Source: Phytophthora hibernalis (Eukaryota > Oomycota > Peronosporomycetes > Peronosporales > Peronosporaceae). Taken from it: a DNA stretch of 64,000 bases. The stretch covers positions 186,001 to 250,000 of the forward strand of contig JAAKBF010000403.1 in the NCBI GenBank assembly GCA_012656075.1, written 5' to 3'. Shown here in pieces: positions 46,402 to 56,339 of the stretch (position 1 is its first letter; every line of letters starts with the position of its first letter). The notes under the pieces are model-generated. The model saw only the letters and a program-made list of their open reading frames with translations, had not been told where the DNA came from and did no database searches. A program made the translations under genes and the position numbers.

Positions 46402-48119
46402 TCAAAACTCGTGCGTGTGCGCAAGCCGGTATCGTATCATGTCCATACGCCCGGGAGCGTCGCGAACGACATCAGCGTGTAGGACTCCCACTAATGCTAA
46501 AAACGCGATAACAATGGGAATAAGGACCAGTGGTGACGATTTGTGCAGTCCCGCAAGGTGCAATCCTGCCATCTCCTGCGCACCATCATCTTCCTCTTGT
46601 GTGTGAGGAATAGCAACAGCCTCGTGCACAATGTTCTCAACGAATTCCACCTCATTGGAGACACCAAGCCACTTAACCAGATACTCCAGAATCTGCTCGC
46701 GCTGCTTCTTCAACGGCTCCGGCACATTCGGATTGGCACGCAGGTCACCACAGTGGCCACATAAGTCACACTTGGCCAAGTTAGCAATCTCATCGTCAGA
46801 CAGCGTGTCGAGCACCGAAGCACGCTGCCACGGGTCATCCCCACCGTTTGAAAAGAAAATCTTGTGGCCATTCGGGTGATCTCCACCGTACAGCTTGGTG
46901 ATCTCCTCCACGCCCTCGGACGGGTGCACGACGTCGCCAAAAACGATATGGCACTGCTTCAGATGGTAGTCGAGGTCTACCATTGCAGCTCGCAGGCTTT
47001 TCTCTTTGGGGGCAACCTGGAAGTACGCGAGCTGTGAGCACTTCTGCCAGCGCCACGAACGTCCGTCTCCCCAACGTGCACTGTCGTGAGCAAGACACTT
47101 TGTGTCGTAGAAGCATCCACTGCCAAACGAAGAGCCGTACATGTCGATCGTGAAGCTGGCAAACGAGTCCACTAGCGAATCATTGCGCTCAAAGGCGCCA
47201 ACCATGCTGTCGCACACAACGTCCTTGTGTCCGTACTGTACAGCCATCGCAGCAGCGTCCGCGATCATGTAGAAGAAATCGACATCAGCCAAATCTCTTG
47301 CGCCAAACAGCCCCTTCACCGTGGTCGCATTGCCACCAACGAGTTCCTTCTCAAAAGCTGCTGTTGTCAAACGCAGAACATCCGCACACGAAGGGCCAGC
47401 AGCTAGAGCCACCTGTTCATCAAACTGGTGGAACTTGTACACGGGTTGCACAACCCCGACGACGACAACGACGCGACCGTCGTATCCGGGTAGGCGACAC
47501 GGAACCACGCGGACAGAGCTCCCGGATAGGAGCCTCCAATTGCAATCCACTGGTTGGCATCCTCTGTCCCTAATTGCTTCTGGTAGCTCTCCTTGAAGTG
47601 CTTGAGATCGGCCAGCGCCTGCTGCACCGTCAGATAGCGGTAGTTGGTCGTCGTAAGGTCTCCATTCGGGATGCTTTTACCGTAAAACCGGTGCTCCAGA
47701 GCCAGGATCTAGCCATACACAAAACACAATAGTACAATGAGTCTAACAGCCATTTTCAACGCCATTTTCGTGGTAGAAGTCACCTTGGCGCCGAATTTCT
47801 GGGCGATGACGTGCACGAAGCCGGCGGGGGCTTGTTCCAGTGCTCCTTCTCCTCCGATATAGAGGATCACGGGCCCATTGGGGGCCTTCCAAAACTTGTC
47901 CACTTGGTAGTAGCGTTGCTGGAATGTGGCGTTGGAGTCCGAAGTGAAGTGGTCCACTTGCTGACTGAACCAGAGCTGCTGTGCACCCGCTTGGAACAGC
48001 AGCTGGTCTTCCGCCTGCACCAGTCGCCACAGACGTCCGTCCTTGGCATGCGAAGGGAACGTGGAGCCTTGGACGCACACAGAGAGCGCCGCGACCAGCA
48101 GCAACAGCATCAACGTCAT
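46402..48119 (-). CDS. S28-family serine peptidase (prolyl carboxypeptidase-like), secreted or membrane-anchored
   Basis: complement(46402..47708, 47784..48119); one 75-nt intron (GTGACT...GCTAG). From the ATG at 48119 there is a signal peptide (MTLMLLLLVAALSVCVQG). Then QQLWFSQQVDHF, GPVILYIGGEGALE and LALEHRFYGKSIP are S28 hallmarks. WIAIGGSYPGALSAWFR holds the nucleophile Ser (GGSYPG); FFSNGGDDPWQ the Asp; CDLCGHCGDL the His. A C-terminal hydrophobic segment (LVLIPIVIAFLALVGVLHA) probably anchors it. The frame breaks once at 47454-47457, where four C (G on the coding strand) stand in place of five; with one more base SSSGVVQPVYKF reads through. An upstream in-frame ATG at 48200 would add 27 residues and spoil the signal peptide. 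It is divergent from NECAP. Confidence 0.87.
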
Positions 48120-48428
48120 GATCCAAATGAGATATTGGGCGAAGGGCCATGGGTACGTGGTCAAGGTGACAGAAACGGGACGACTGAGCCACCCTCCCAC
48201 TTCAACTTGGTGCTGTCATTAACGACCACTTGCAGCTTTTGAAAGTGAGTGTAAAGTGAACTGAGCATGAGCATCAGAACGAGAAGTTGGTGTAGTTTAG
48301 CCTGCATTTAGCTTCAAGGGGCGCGTAACGGACTCAACCGTTGCCTTCGGTGCGCCTCTAGCAGACAGCACTTCGCACTAGGATATTATCCATCTTCTCG
48401 ACATCGCTTCGTTGCTCGCAGCTCCATC

Positions 48429-49409
48429 ATGGCGGAAGTTGGTACGTGTCGGACGGTGTTTGAGTCCAAAGTCGAGTGAGCGCTCACCAATTCGCTTTGC
48501 TGTCGAGACAGAAGTGCAGCGCGTCCTGGCAACGATCAACCAGGTCTTCGTGTTCCAGATTCCACCGCAGACGTCGGCTGCCGGTCACAGGTGCAGCATC
48601 CAGCAGTTTGAGCTCCTAACAGCTCAATTGACAGGGTGATCTAACGTCGTGTGCGTGAATCAATTCTTGCAGAGCGGACTCGTGGCCCAGCACGCCAGCA
48701 TGGACCGGTCGCCTACAAGTCTCCTCGGTTGGCGAAGATGCGCTCATTGAGCTCAAGGACCCCAACACGGGCGTCTTGTTTGCTGCGTGCCCGATCAAGG
48801 CTGGTGGCCCCCTGCGATCCAGAAAGGTAAGACTGCTACCAGAGACTTCTTGATCTTCGGTCTCTCATAACATCGTGGGCTGTTAAATCAGTCGTGGACA
48901 GCAGTCGCTACTTCGTCTTGCGTGCTGTGGATCGCGTGTCGGGTACGCTATCTTCACACTGAATTGACTTTCTCATGCTGTTGAACTCGAGTCTTTAACA
49001 CACTTGCTGCTCTTCAGGCCGCCACGCATTCATCGGCATTGCATTCAACAACCGCAGCGACGCGTTCGACTTCAACGTCGCTATCGACGATTTCAGCAAG
49101 TACGTGAGGACGCTGTGGCTCAGAATTCAGTGGCTAGTGCTAACAATTCTGCTGTACAGGGAGTTGAATCGCGAGAAGACGCAACTTCAAAGCACCACCT
49201 CGGCCCCGCCCGTCGACTATTCTCTGAAGCAAGGCCAAACGATCCGGATCAAACTCAACACAAAGAAGAAAGCGGAGGAGGAGGACGATGTTGATCCGTT
49301 CGAGACGTCACAGTCGCCAAAGAAGACCAGCACTAACAGCGCTGCTGGCGAAGCAGACTTGCTGGGGTTCTCGAACACGTCTTCCGCCAGCAACTGGGAA
49401 ACCTTTTAA
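48429..49409 (+). CDS. NECAP-like endocytic adaptor-ear-binding protein
   Basis: join(48429..48441, 48512..48600, 48673..48826, 48892..48942, 49018..49099, 49160..49409); six exons, introns 60-75 nt, the first exon only 13 nt. The product reads MAEVEVQRVLATINQVFVFQ, IPPQTSAAGHR, ADSWPSTPAWTGRLQVSSVG, VVDSSRYFVLRAVDRVSGRH and AFIGIAFNNRSDAFDFNVAI, then an acidic/Lys-rich tail ending SNTSSASNWETF. This is the NECAP PH-like fold (known to bind AP-2 adaptin ear at clathrin-coated pits); the C-terminal WxxF-like WETF end fits the AP-2 ear-binding motif. A run of five C at 48808-48812 should be six: then GGPPAIQKVVD is restored across the splice. Confidence 0.9.
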
Positions 49410-49927
49410 ACCCACGCTCCTCAGCTTTATAGCCAACTTAAACAGGGGTCGAGATGCACTACTGGAAATTTAAAAGACATGTTAACAGTAGTGAAGTACT
49501 GCATTAAGCTTAACAAGGATCTTGCATGTTGAAGCTGTTTCCGAGTGATGGTCACTAGTTGACAGAGTTTGACCCGACAGTTACATGTAGTCCGCCGTGA
49601 GACCACAATACTCGGGAACACTCGTGACTTGATTCGGCTTCGTCCACACTGGAGCATGAACGTCGCTTTTATCTGCATCGATCAAGCAGTATATCAGCAA
49701 TTCTTGCGCGCGCGACGAGAAACTGTCCAAGCTTTTCATACTGCGCAGTTCGCTTTCATACACTTGGTGAATACCCTCTCAATGGAAAAAATATAGTTTT
49801 TGAACAAGCCAGAAGATTGGGTAGTCGCTCCGTGACGAGCTGAATGCAGCACCTCGAAGTGCAAGTGTATGTAGGTTGCTGAGTCCACACACGTATTTGT
49901 CATAAAAACAATCACATTTTGAAGCTT

Positions 49928-52397
49928 TTATACATGAGCCTTGCCATTGCCTTGTGTCATCATCTGCTTCAGGCGAGTCATGTTGAGTGGTGGAAAGAGA
50001 CTCTCGTATCGCTTCCAAGTGCGCCGTGGCTGTTGTGATGGGCGCGATTGATTGTCTTCGGTGGTGTGATCTCGTGCATTCGAGTCGAGCGATCGGCACA
50101 CTGCATCGAGCGAATAACTATCAGCGATGGCATTCTTGTTATGAGGTTCAGGTCTTCGTCGGGGTAATGTTGGTGCTGCTGGTTGCTCGAATTGAGGCGA
50201 TTGGGATCCACCATCCATAGAAGCTTCACGACGCCTACGCTTTTGAGATTTTGCGCGTGAGTGATCATCTGTGGAGGTTTGAGTCGGAGGCTCTGATTCA
50301 CTTTGATCACTTGTGTTCGCAGGCTCTGATTCAGTTGAGATGTCACCCCTTTGCTCACTTGAGGTAGAAGGTGATGGTCCCTTCGAGTTAGTCGGCTGGC
50401 GGCGCTTGAAGCCACGAGATGCCGCTGAGACAGTGTGACCTGCCTGGCGGCCGACAGTGCCAACCGAAATGACCAGCTTTGACGGGCTCCTGGAAGGAGA
50501 TTCTGACGGTAGAACAGGTTCTTTAGAGTTGGGAGGAGAGACTGGATGGTCGCGAACTGAGTCCACCGGGTTTGCTGTCGAGACGACTGGTTTTTGATGC
50601 TCAGCTACATCCGCCCTTTTCTCCGTGCCTGGCGTGGCTGTTTGTGCAGACGGGAAGGGAGTCTTAACCTCTGCGTTATCTTCTCTTGGTATTGATTCCT
50701 TTTGCGGGGTGAATACCTCAACTCGTTCCTCAGTTAGTGTCTGGTCACCCGCCGTTTCATCATGCTCGTGCGCCACCGATCGGGGAGATTCCATATCGTC
50801 CGATAGCATTCCTTCGTATTCAAACGCGTTAGCATCTTCGTCATTGCCCATGCTGTACTGCAGCACCACGGTTGCCTGGGAAGACATGAACTCCTCTGGT
50901 TCAGCATGCTTGTCATCATTGCTCTCCTTGGCTTCCTCTTCCCCCTCGTCAAAACGCTGTGTAGGAACCTCGTCACTTTTAACAAAATCACGCTCAGGCG
51001 GATCAGAGTTCTGGTTGGAGTCTTCCGCCGAGGGGTTCCAAGGAGAGTCGACGCCAGCTCTCTTAACTTGGCACCCCAGCCTTTTGCTGGTGTTTGCCTC
51101 TCGGATGGTTCCTGTTTTTAGAGGCGAGCCTTGAGTCGCAAGAGCGGCTGTTTCAACAATATCTTTTCGTGAGATTCAATATGTTCGATCTTGGGTTCTT
51201 GATCCTGAATCGGACTTTGCTGGGGAGCAGGCGGGGATTTAACAGGTGAGTCATCAGTCAGATCGACGACCACACACGAGTTTTGTGAGGTTTTTGTTGT
51301 CGTTGGGGAAATACTGGAGTCAACAGGCGCGTTTTCCAGTCCGAGCGCGCTTGATATCTCTGCGTGCTAGGCGTCGGTTTTTGCGTCCCGAGAACTCCGT
51401 CATCCTCCTCCTCCGTGTCGCTATTCTCCACGTCACTGCCCACGACGAACGTCTCTTGGATATCCTCCTGCTGGAACGGGTACCTCTGGCTGTCCATCGA
51501 CGACTTGACACTCGCTTCGTCGCTCATCCCGACTGACGGGTTCCCGGACAACGTCAAGGAATCCTCTGTCCAATGCCCTTTATCCGGAGAGGCAGGACCC
51601 CTTACCACCTGCGACTCTGGCATGGGCACCGACCCATTCTCGTCAATCAGCTCCGAGTCCGTCGGCTGTCGATCCACAGTCGTGGGTAGACCCCACTCCT
51701 GCTCCTCCAATTCCTGTTCCTGATCCTCCGGAATGACGCAGTCCTCGTCCATCAGCGGGCGCTCGTCATCGAACCTGTCAATCTCTGCAGCTTGAACCGG
51801 CGGCAGTCCTTGATGAATCATCAGCTGCTTCTCCAGCTCTGCATCACTGAGCGTCCGTAGTCGCTCCACTACCAGTTCATGGCTGGACACGTCCGGCTTG
51901 GGGTCTGCTGCCAAGTCGTTCTCCTCCACGATGGCCAGCGCGTCCACATACAGATACACGCGCGCCCTGTCTGCGTTCACGGCCGAAAGCGACACGGACG
52001 CGTCACTACGACGCCCGTCCGCCGCCAAGCAGCGTGGCAACGTGGCGAAGTGGTACTTGGTGACGCGCACGACGCTGCCGCGTAGCCGTCCGAGGGTCTG
52101 GAAGCCACGAGTCTGCCTCAAAACGTCCGTCACGTGCTTAGGTACGAAAGCTTCCACGTCCACGCGGCGGTCCACGAGCGTCACGCGCTGTTGCGAGCTG
52201 TTCGTGCGGCGTACAAGCATGACTTGCGACCGGCCGTTTGCAGCCGTAGACGCAGCTTGAGACTCGCTTTCTTCGCTCAAACTCTCGGAGAAGCTGTCCG
52301 CCGTCACATTGGCGCCATTGGGTCCCGGTAGAGGCGCCCCCAGCGCCACCAGCAGCTCCCGCAGCACGAACTCGGACAGGAAGTCCTGACGCGTCAT
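49928..52397 (-). CDS. Large protein with N-terminal OB-fold-like domain; possible TPP1/ACD relative
   Basis: About 830 residues, apparently one exon once two one-base shifts are allowed (51320-51375, and T4 at 51164-51167 where five T restore DIVETAALATQGSPL). The start is MTRQDFLSEFVLRELLVALG (52397; an in-frame ATG at 52430 is also possible). Residues about 50-160: SQVMLVRRTNSSQQRVTLVD, VDVEAFVPKHVTDVL, LGRLRGSVVRVTKYHF, ARVYLYVDALAIVEENDL. The strand pattern, the WIRELI-like FVLRELL start and the closing YLYVDALAIVEE resemble the OB fold of TPP1/ACD, the telomere-shelterin subunit that binds POT1 and recruits telomerase. The rest is disordered, Ser/Glu/Pro-rich, with a DE-rich middle and a basic patch KSQKRRRREAS (likely nuclear localisation). 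Homology is a suggestion only. Confidence 0.62.
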
Positions 52398-52518
52398 TTT
52401 TACAATTGATTCCCAAAAATGCAAATTCAAATGTAAAATAATGCGTACTTTACCGAAGTCATGAATTTCACGGTAAACTAATTATGAGCATTTTATTTTG
52501 CAGCCCGTATCATCCAGC
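52398..52518. promoter_or_regulatory. Bidirectional promoter region
   Basis: Only about 120 bp separates the start of the OB-fold protein (minus) from the start of the DUF202 gene (plus). The segment is AT-rich, unlike both genes. No oomycete initiator could be fixed. Confidence 0.5.
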
Positions 52519-53727
52519 ATGATGGGCTGGGCTGCTGCTGCGCGGGGCTTCGCGCTGCGAGTGCCCCCATCGCTGCTGTACCTCGTGGCTGTATGGGACT
52601 GCGTTGCAAGGCGGGTTTGCAGCCGTCAGTGGCGGCTAAGTGCGCTGCTGTGCCGCCCGCTTCAGTGTCGGCTGCGGCGATTAAGAGCAAACGACGAGTG
52701 AGCAAAGGCGCATACGTGCTGCTGGGCAGGTACCAGGTGGACCGACTGCTGCGACTGCGTCAGAACGAGGGTAGGGAGGTACTAGATAGATGACTGCGTG
52801 GTTGGGTGCTCTAATTCATTGGTTTTAATGGTGTTTGCAGCTGTGAAGGCGGCCAAGAAGGCGGCGGAGACGGAAGTGAAGGAGGCGGCGGCGGCTGTAG
52901 AAGCAGACGCCAATCACCGACTGCGGAACTCGTTGGTGAGCCTCCAGGACGGGAGGAAATGGGTGGATGGATGTATTTACTTGTGCTGTGTACCGGTAGG
53001 TGCTGCGCTTCAGCAACGAGAACTCGTACCTTAACTGGGCGAGGAACGGCGTGCTATCCTCGGCCGTCGGAGTTGCAATGTACGCGCAGGAGCACCACCG
53101 CGGAGCTCAACTGAGTGGCGCCGGTGAGTCTGTAAGTCTACGTCGAAGAAGGATGCTTGGTGCTGACCTCGCTTTGTGTGGCATGGTGCAGGTCTGCTGC
53201 TGTTGGGCTTCGGATACATTGGCGTGGGCACGGCAAAGTATATTTATTACATTTTCCGCTTCCGCCACGTCATGGAGCTGTCCTGGGCAAGCGTCTTCGG
53301 AACGATTTCCCATGCGGCGTGGGGTTGGCCATTTGGCTCACCGCAATTGCCTCCTTCCTGGTGGGTGGCTCGTGTTGAAGTTCACGGTCGCAACTTTCCT
53401 CTGCTAACTGTCAGTTGTGTTATTTCCTATGTGCAGGAGAGTGTGCCTCTCGAGTTGGATGCGATGCTGCTGACTGAGCCCATCGCGAGCTTCCTGCCCT
53501 TCCGGATCCGTCAGGGGCTCATCGAGACGTACAGCCTCCATCTGGACGACCTCGAGCACCACAATGACGAGCAAGAGCGTGTGATGCGTGCGATTCGCGG
53601 CGACCGTGGAGTCCCACCGATTCGAGAGGGCGAAGAGCTGCCTCCCCAGCTCGAAGCGCAGCTGATCGAGCAGCAGCTCCACTCCGCGCCGGGTCCGGCG
53701 GTGGTGGGCTCCGTACCTTCTTCCTAA
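52519..53727 (+). CDS. DUF202/YidH-type small membrane protein, probably mitochondrial
   Basis: join(52519..52584, 52623..52770, 52841..52935, 53000..53123, 53192..53360, 53437..53727). A basic, Ala-rich N-terminus (MMGWAAAARGFALRVPP) suggests a mitochondrial targeting peptide. The core is FSNENSYLNWARNGVLSSAV, GVAMYAQEHHRG, LLLLGFGYIGVGTAKYIYYI, then (shifted frame) GVGLAIWLTAIASFL: the DUF202 pattern of N-(E/R)xxxLxWxRxxxxxxxxGV, with three membrane helices. The C-terminal part is soluble (SLHLDDLEHHNDEQERVM). A one-base shift lies between 53232 and 53275: only the second frame joins the next exon in phase and makes the third helix. Intron 1 (38 nt) is unusually short, so the first junction is uncertain. 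Function of the family is unknown. Confidence 0.72.
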
Positions 53728-53939
53728 CTCTTTCCTGCAGTCCTTGCTGTTCTGCACGGTGCCGGACTCATCGTAGACAATTCTGATGTGCGAACGAAAC
53801 ACGGTGTCCATCTGAAGCTACATACTGTTTCATCCTGTTGGTTTGATTTGCCACATTGAGGTACGTACACGACCTTCCCGGGCGTCTCTGCTGTAATTCC
53901 ACCAGCAAATTCGCTCCATCCTGTCCTGTTCTGCAGCTC

Positions 53940-54487
53940 TTACGGCTTGAGCGCCTCCTCCAATGGGATGTCGAAGTCCGGGTTGCGGCGCACCGTCTTG
54001 CCGTCCCACGTGAGGTTGATGGGCTCGTAGGCGTCCTCACCCTTAGCCGCTTCAATTATAGGAGCAGCCAGAACGACGTCGCTCTCGGGCGACTTGGGCA
54101 GCGTCAGGCCGTGGTCCACGAGGTCCTTGAGCAGCAACAGGATCTCCTTGTCGCTCTTGCCAGGCACCGGCACCTTCTTCTCCACGCCCCAGTCGAACCG
54201 CGCGTACACGAACGGCTCCATCTCCTCCGCCTCACGGTACACGAAGGGCGTGAAAGGGTTGAGCATCTTGAGCTCAGTGTAGTTCTTGCGGAAGAAGGTA
54301 CTACATTGATAAACACAAGAACCACCGGAACGTCAGTAACTTGGAGAGGGATAGCGTAGTCCACACGGTGAGGTGAGAGGTGGGAGAACTACGGGACGCA
54401 CCGCAAGCCTGCGCTGCTCTGCGAGGTGTCGCAGGCCACGAAGCGCAGCTCCTGGATGCTGCGGGAGATCTGCGCGCGCCAGCTCAT
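53940..54487 (-). CDS. NDUFA2-like (B8) accessory subunit of mitochondrial complex I
   Basis: complement(53940..54300, 54402..54487), one 101-nt intron (GTGCGT...TGTAG) in phase; 148 residues. MSWRAQISRSIQELRFVACD, SSAGLR, TFFRKNYTELKMLNPFTPFV, ARFDWGVEKKVPVPGKSDKE and ILLLLKDLVDHG match the L51/S25/CI-B8 thioredoxin-like domain of NDUFA2 (xxRLHxCQxSxxSxGxRxFxxxxYxxLKxxNPxxPxxIRE, then ARxxxGxExxVxL). It would sit in the peripheral arm of NADH dehydrogenase. It has a C-terminal extension of about 50 residues (INLTWDGKTVRRNPDFDI), which animal homologues lack. It converges with the DUF202 gene, stops 212 bp apart. A CxxS pattern appears in place of two Cys. Confidence 0.85.
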
Positions 54488-54990
54488 GTCCGTCTGCTAG
54501 TGTCGTCTGGAGCGAAAGCTGCGAGCCGCACAAATTGAACGTACCGGAGGTAGTTTCTTATGTACGATTTTATTGCTGGCGGCATAAACAGGACGCTCGT
54601 TAAGTTCGCATCTAAGATGTAGTCGGGTGGGGTAGACCTTAATTAGAACGACCGACTACAACAAGTTGAAGTGGCATGGCTTTGAGTCGCTCGATTGCCT
54701 GTTGATGAAGGCAGGGCTTCAGCACATGCCGCTATGTTGCTTGGGACAGAAGAATGGATAATGCCTGGGTGACGCGCACTATTGATCCAAGACAACTCGG
54801 ATACTGGTTGGATCTTGTAAACTGGGTCGTTTTTCGACCTCCGACAAACGTCTATGTTGAAACGCAAAATGAACTAGTTTGCTTCCTACCAACAAACTTT
54901 TCTATCGGTGATTTGCAGGCGATATCAGCCAGCAGCACTGAAATCTATTGCCGATACCTTCTCGTACAGTGCTGGCTGTGAGGGAACGAT
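54488..54990. other. Intergenic, no supported gene
   Basis: Short frames only; separates NDUFA2 and the first pectin lyase. Confidence 0.5.
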
Positions 54991-56278
54991 TTACAGCGAG
55001 CCCACGCCGTAGTTTTGGTTGGTCATGCTGAAGCGCTTCGCAGATGTCGGCTGGTAGTAAGGAGCCACCTTCTTCGAATTAAGCAGAGCCGCCGACTCGC
55101 GGTTACCCACCAGGCCGCCACATTTTACAAGCATGTTCTCCACGCAATTGCGACCCAGCGTGGCCTTGCACTTGGTTTGCGTCGACAGGGACGGCACGAT
55201 GATAGCGCCAACGGTCTCAGTGTCGTTCTTGTTAGGGATGGCCGTGGACTCAAAGAAGTTGCCCTCCAGTAACACATTGCCGTTCTCAACGACATCGTAC
55301 GAGAAGCCCGTGTTGCTGTACCAGTAGTTGTTGGCAGCGTGGACGACGGAACTGCCGCCAACCTTCGGCGAGCGGCCCGACGTGTTGTGCACGTAGTTGT
55401 TCACAAGACTCACCTGCGTCTGCGTACCCAGGAAGAGGAAGGTCCAGTAGTGGTTGCCGTCGCACGTAGCTGAGTACTGCGTGCGGCCGTCAAACTCGCA
55501 GTTGCTGATGGTCATGCTCTTGACGCTGGCCGAGCCGGTGGCAATCATCTGACGACCGAGGTTGGAAATCTTAACGTGGTCAAGCCACACACGCTCCATC
55601 GGCGTCTTGCCGCCGTCGAGACCCTGGATGTAGATGGCGTCACCGCCCCAGATGAGGTGCGGGTTGAGCTCCGTGATATGGATGTTCTGGATAATGATGT
55701 TGTTGCCTCGAAGCCAAAGACCCTTGCCCTTGATCACTCCGTTGGTACCGAGGCCGCGGAGCGTCTTGTTGCTCGAAACAACGAGCGGGTTCTTGGTGGC
55801 TGCAAGATCGTACGTAAGCTTGAGCGAAGTGCCTTGCACACAGCCACCCGTGTTAACCATACCACCGCTCTGCAAGATGACATCCTGACCTTTGTATCCG
55901 TTGTTCTTGGCGAGGCAGTCGCGATTGCTCTTAGGACGACAACCGTTCTCGGTTCTCGTACCCTCCGTACCACGGAAGTCAAAAGTCTTCTGAAGAACAA
56001 TGACGCGCGGTTGCAAGTCCATGAGGTAGTTCTTGAGCTCGGTGAGCGAGCTGGGGTAGACAGGAGCAATATTGCCGCCACCGGTGGTGCCTGCGGCAAG
56101 ACCAGGAGCACTGCCAGTGGAGATGGAGTTTTTCGTGGGGGCGTTGAGCCGCTGTCTGAGCAACCTGCGCCGAGTTGTCGGTCACGACGGAGCCTTTGAT
56201 GTTGCTGGCCGGGAGAGCCTGCGTACCTTGCATGGCTAACGCAGCAACGGCAACGATGACAAAGCGAATGATCTGCAT
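54991..56278 (-). CDS. Secreted pectin lyase (PL1), copy A
   Basis: From the ATG at 56278: signal peptide MQIIRFVIVAVAALAMQGTQ-AL, then a spacer. A frame change at about 56140-56190 leads into APGLAAGTTGGGNIAPVYPS. The catalytic beta-helix follows: NGCRPKSNRDCLAKNNG, NKTLRGLGTNGVIKGKGLWL, IIIQNIHITELNPHLIWGGD (the conserved Asp of the Ca-less lyase face), RVWLDHVKISNLGRQMIATG, GNHYWTFLFLGTQTQVSLVN and HNTSGRSPKVGG with the substrate-binding Arg. Eliminative cleavage of methylated pectin in plant walls is the known activity of the family. Ends at 54991. No introns. Copy B diverges mostly at silent sites. Promoter element at 56310-56327. Confidence 0.87.
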
Positions 56279-56309
56279 GGCGGTTGTCTGGAGACTTATG
56301 CTGTGGGGA

Positions 56310-56327
56310 GCAAAATCGACAATGAGT
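56310..56327 (-). promoter_or_regulatory. Oomycete Inr/FPR-like core promoter, pectin lyase A
   Basis: On the minus strand: ACTCATTGTCGATTTTGC, about 32-49 bp upstream of the ATG at 56278. The CTCATT initiator with a following GATTTT is the oomycete Inr plus flanking promoter region pattern, and the same 18 bp occur in front of copies B and C. Confidence 0.65.
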
Positions 56328-56339
56328 TGTCAATGAGTA

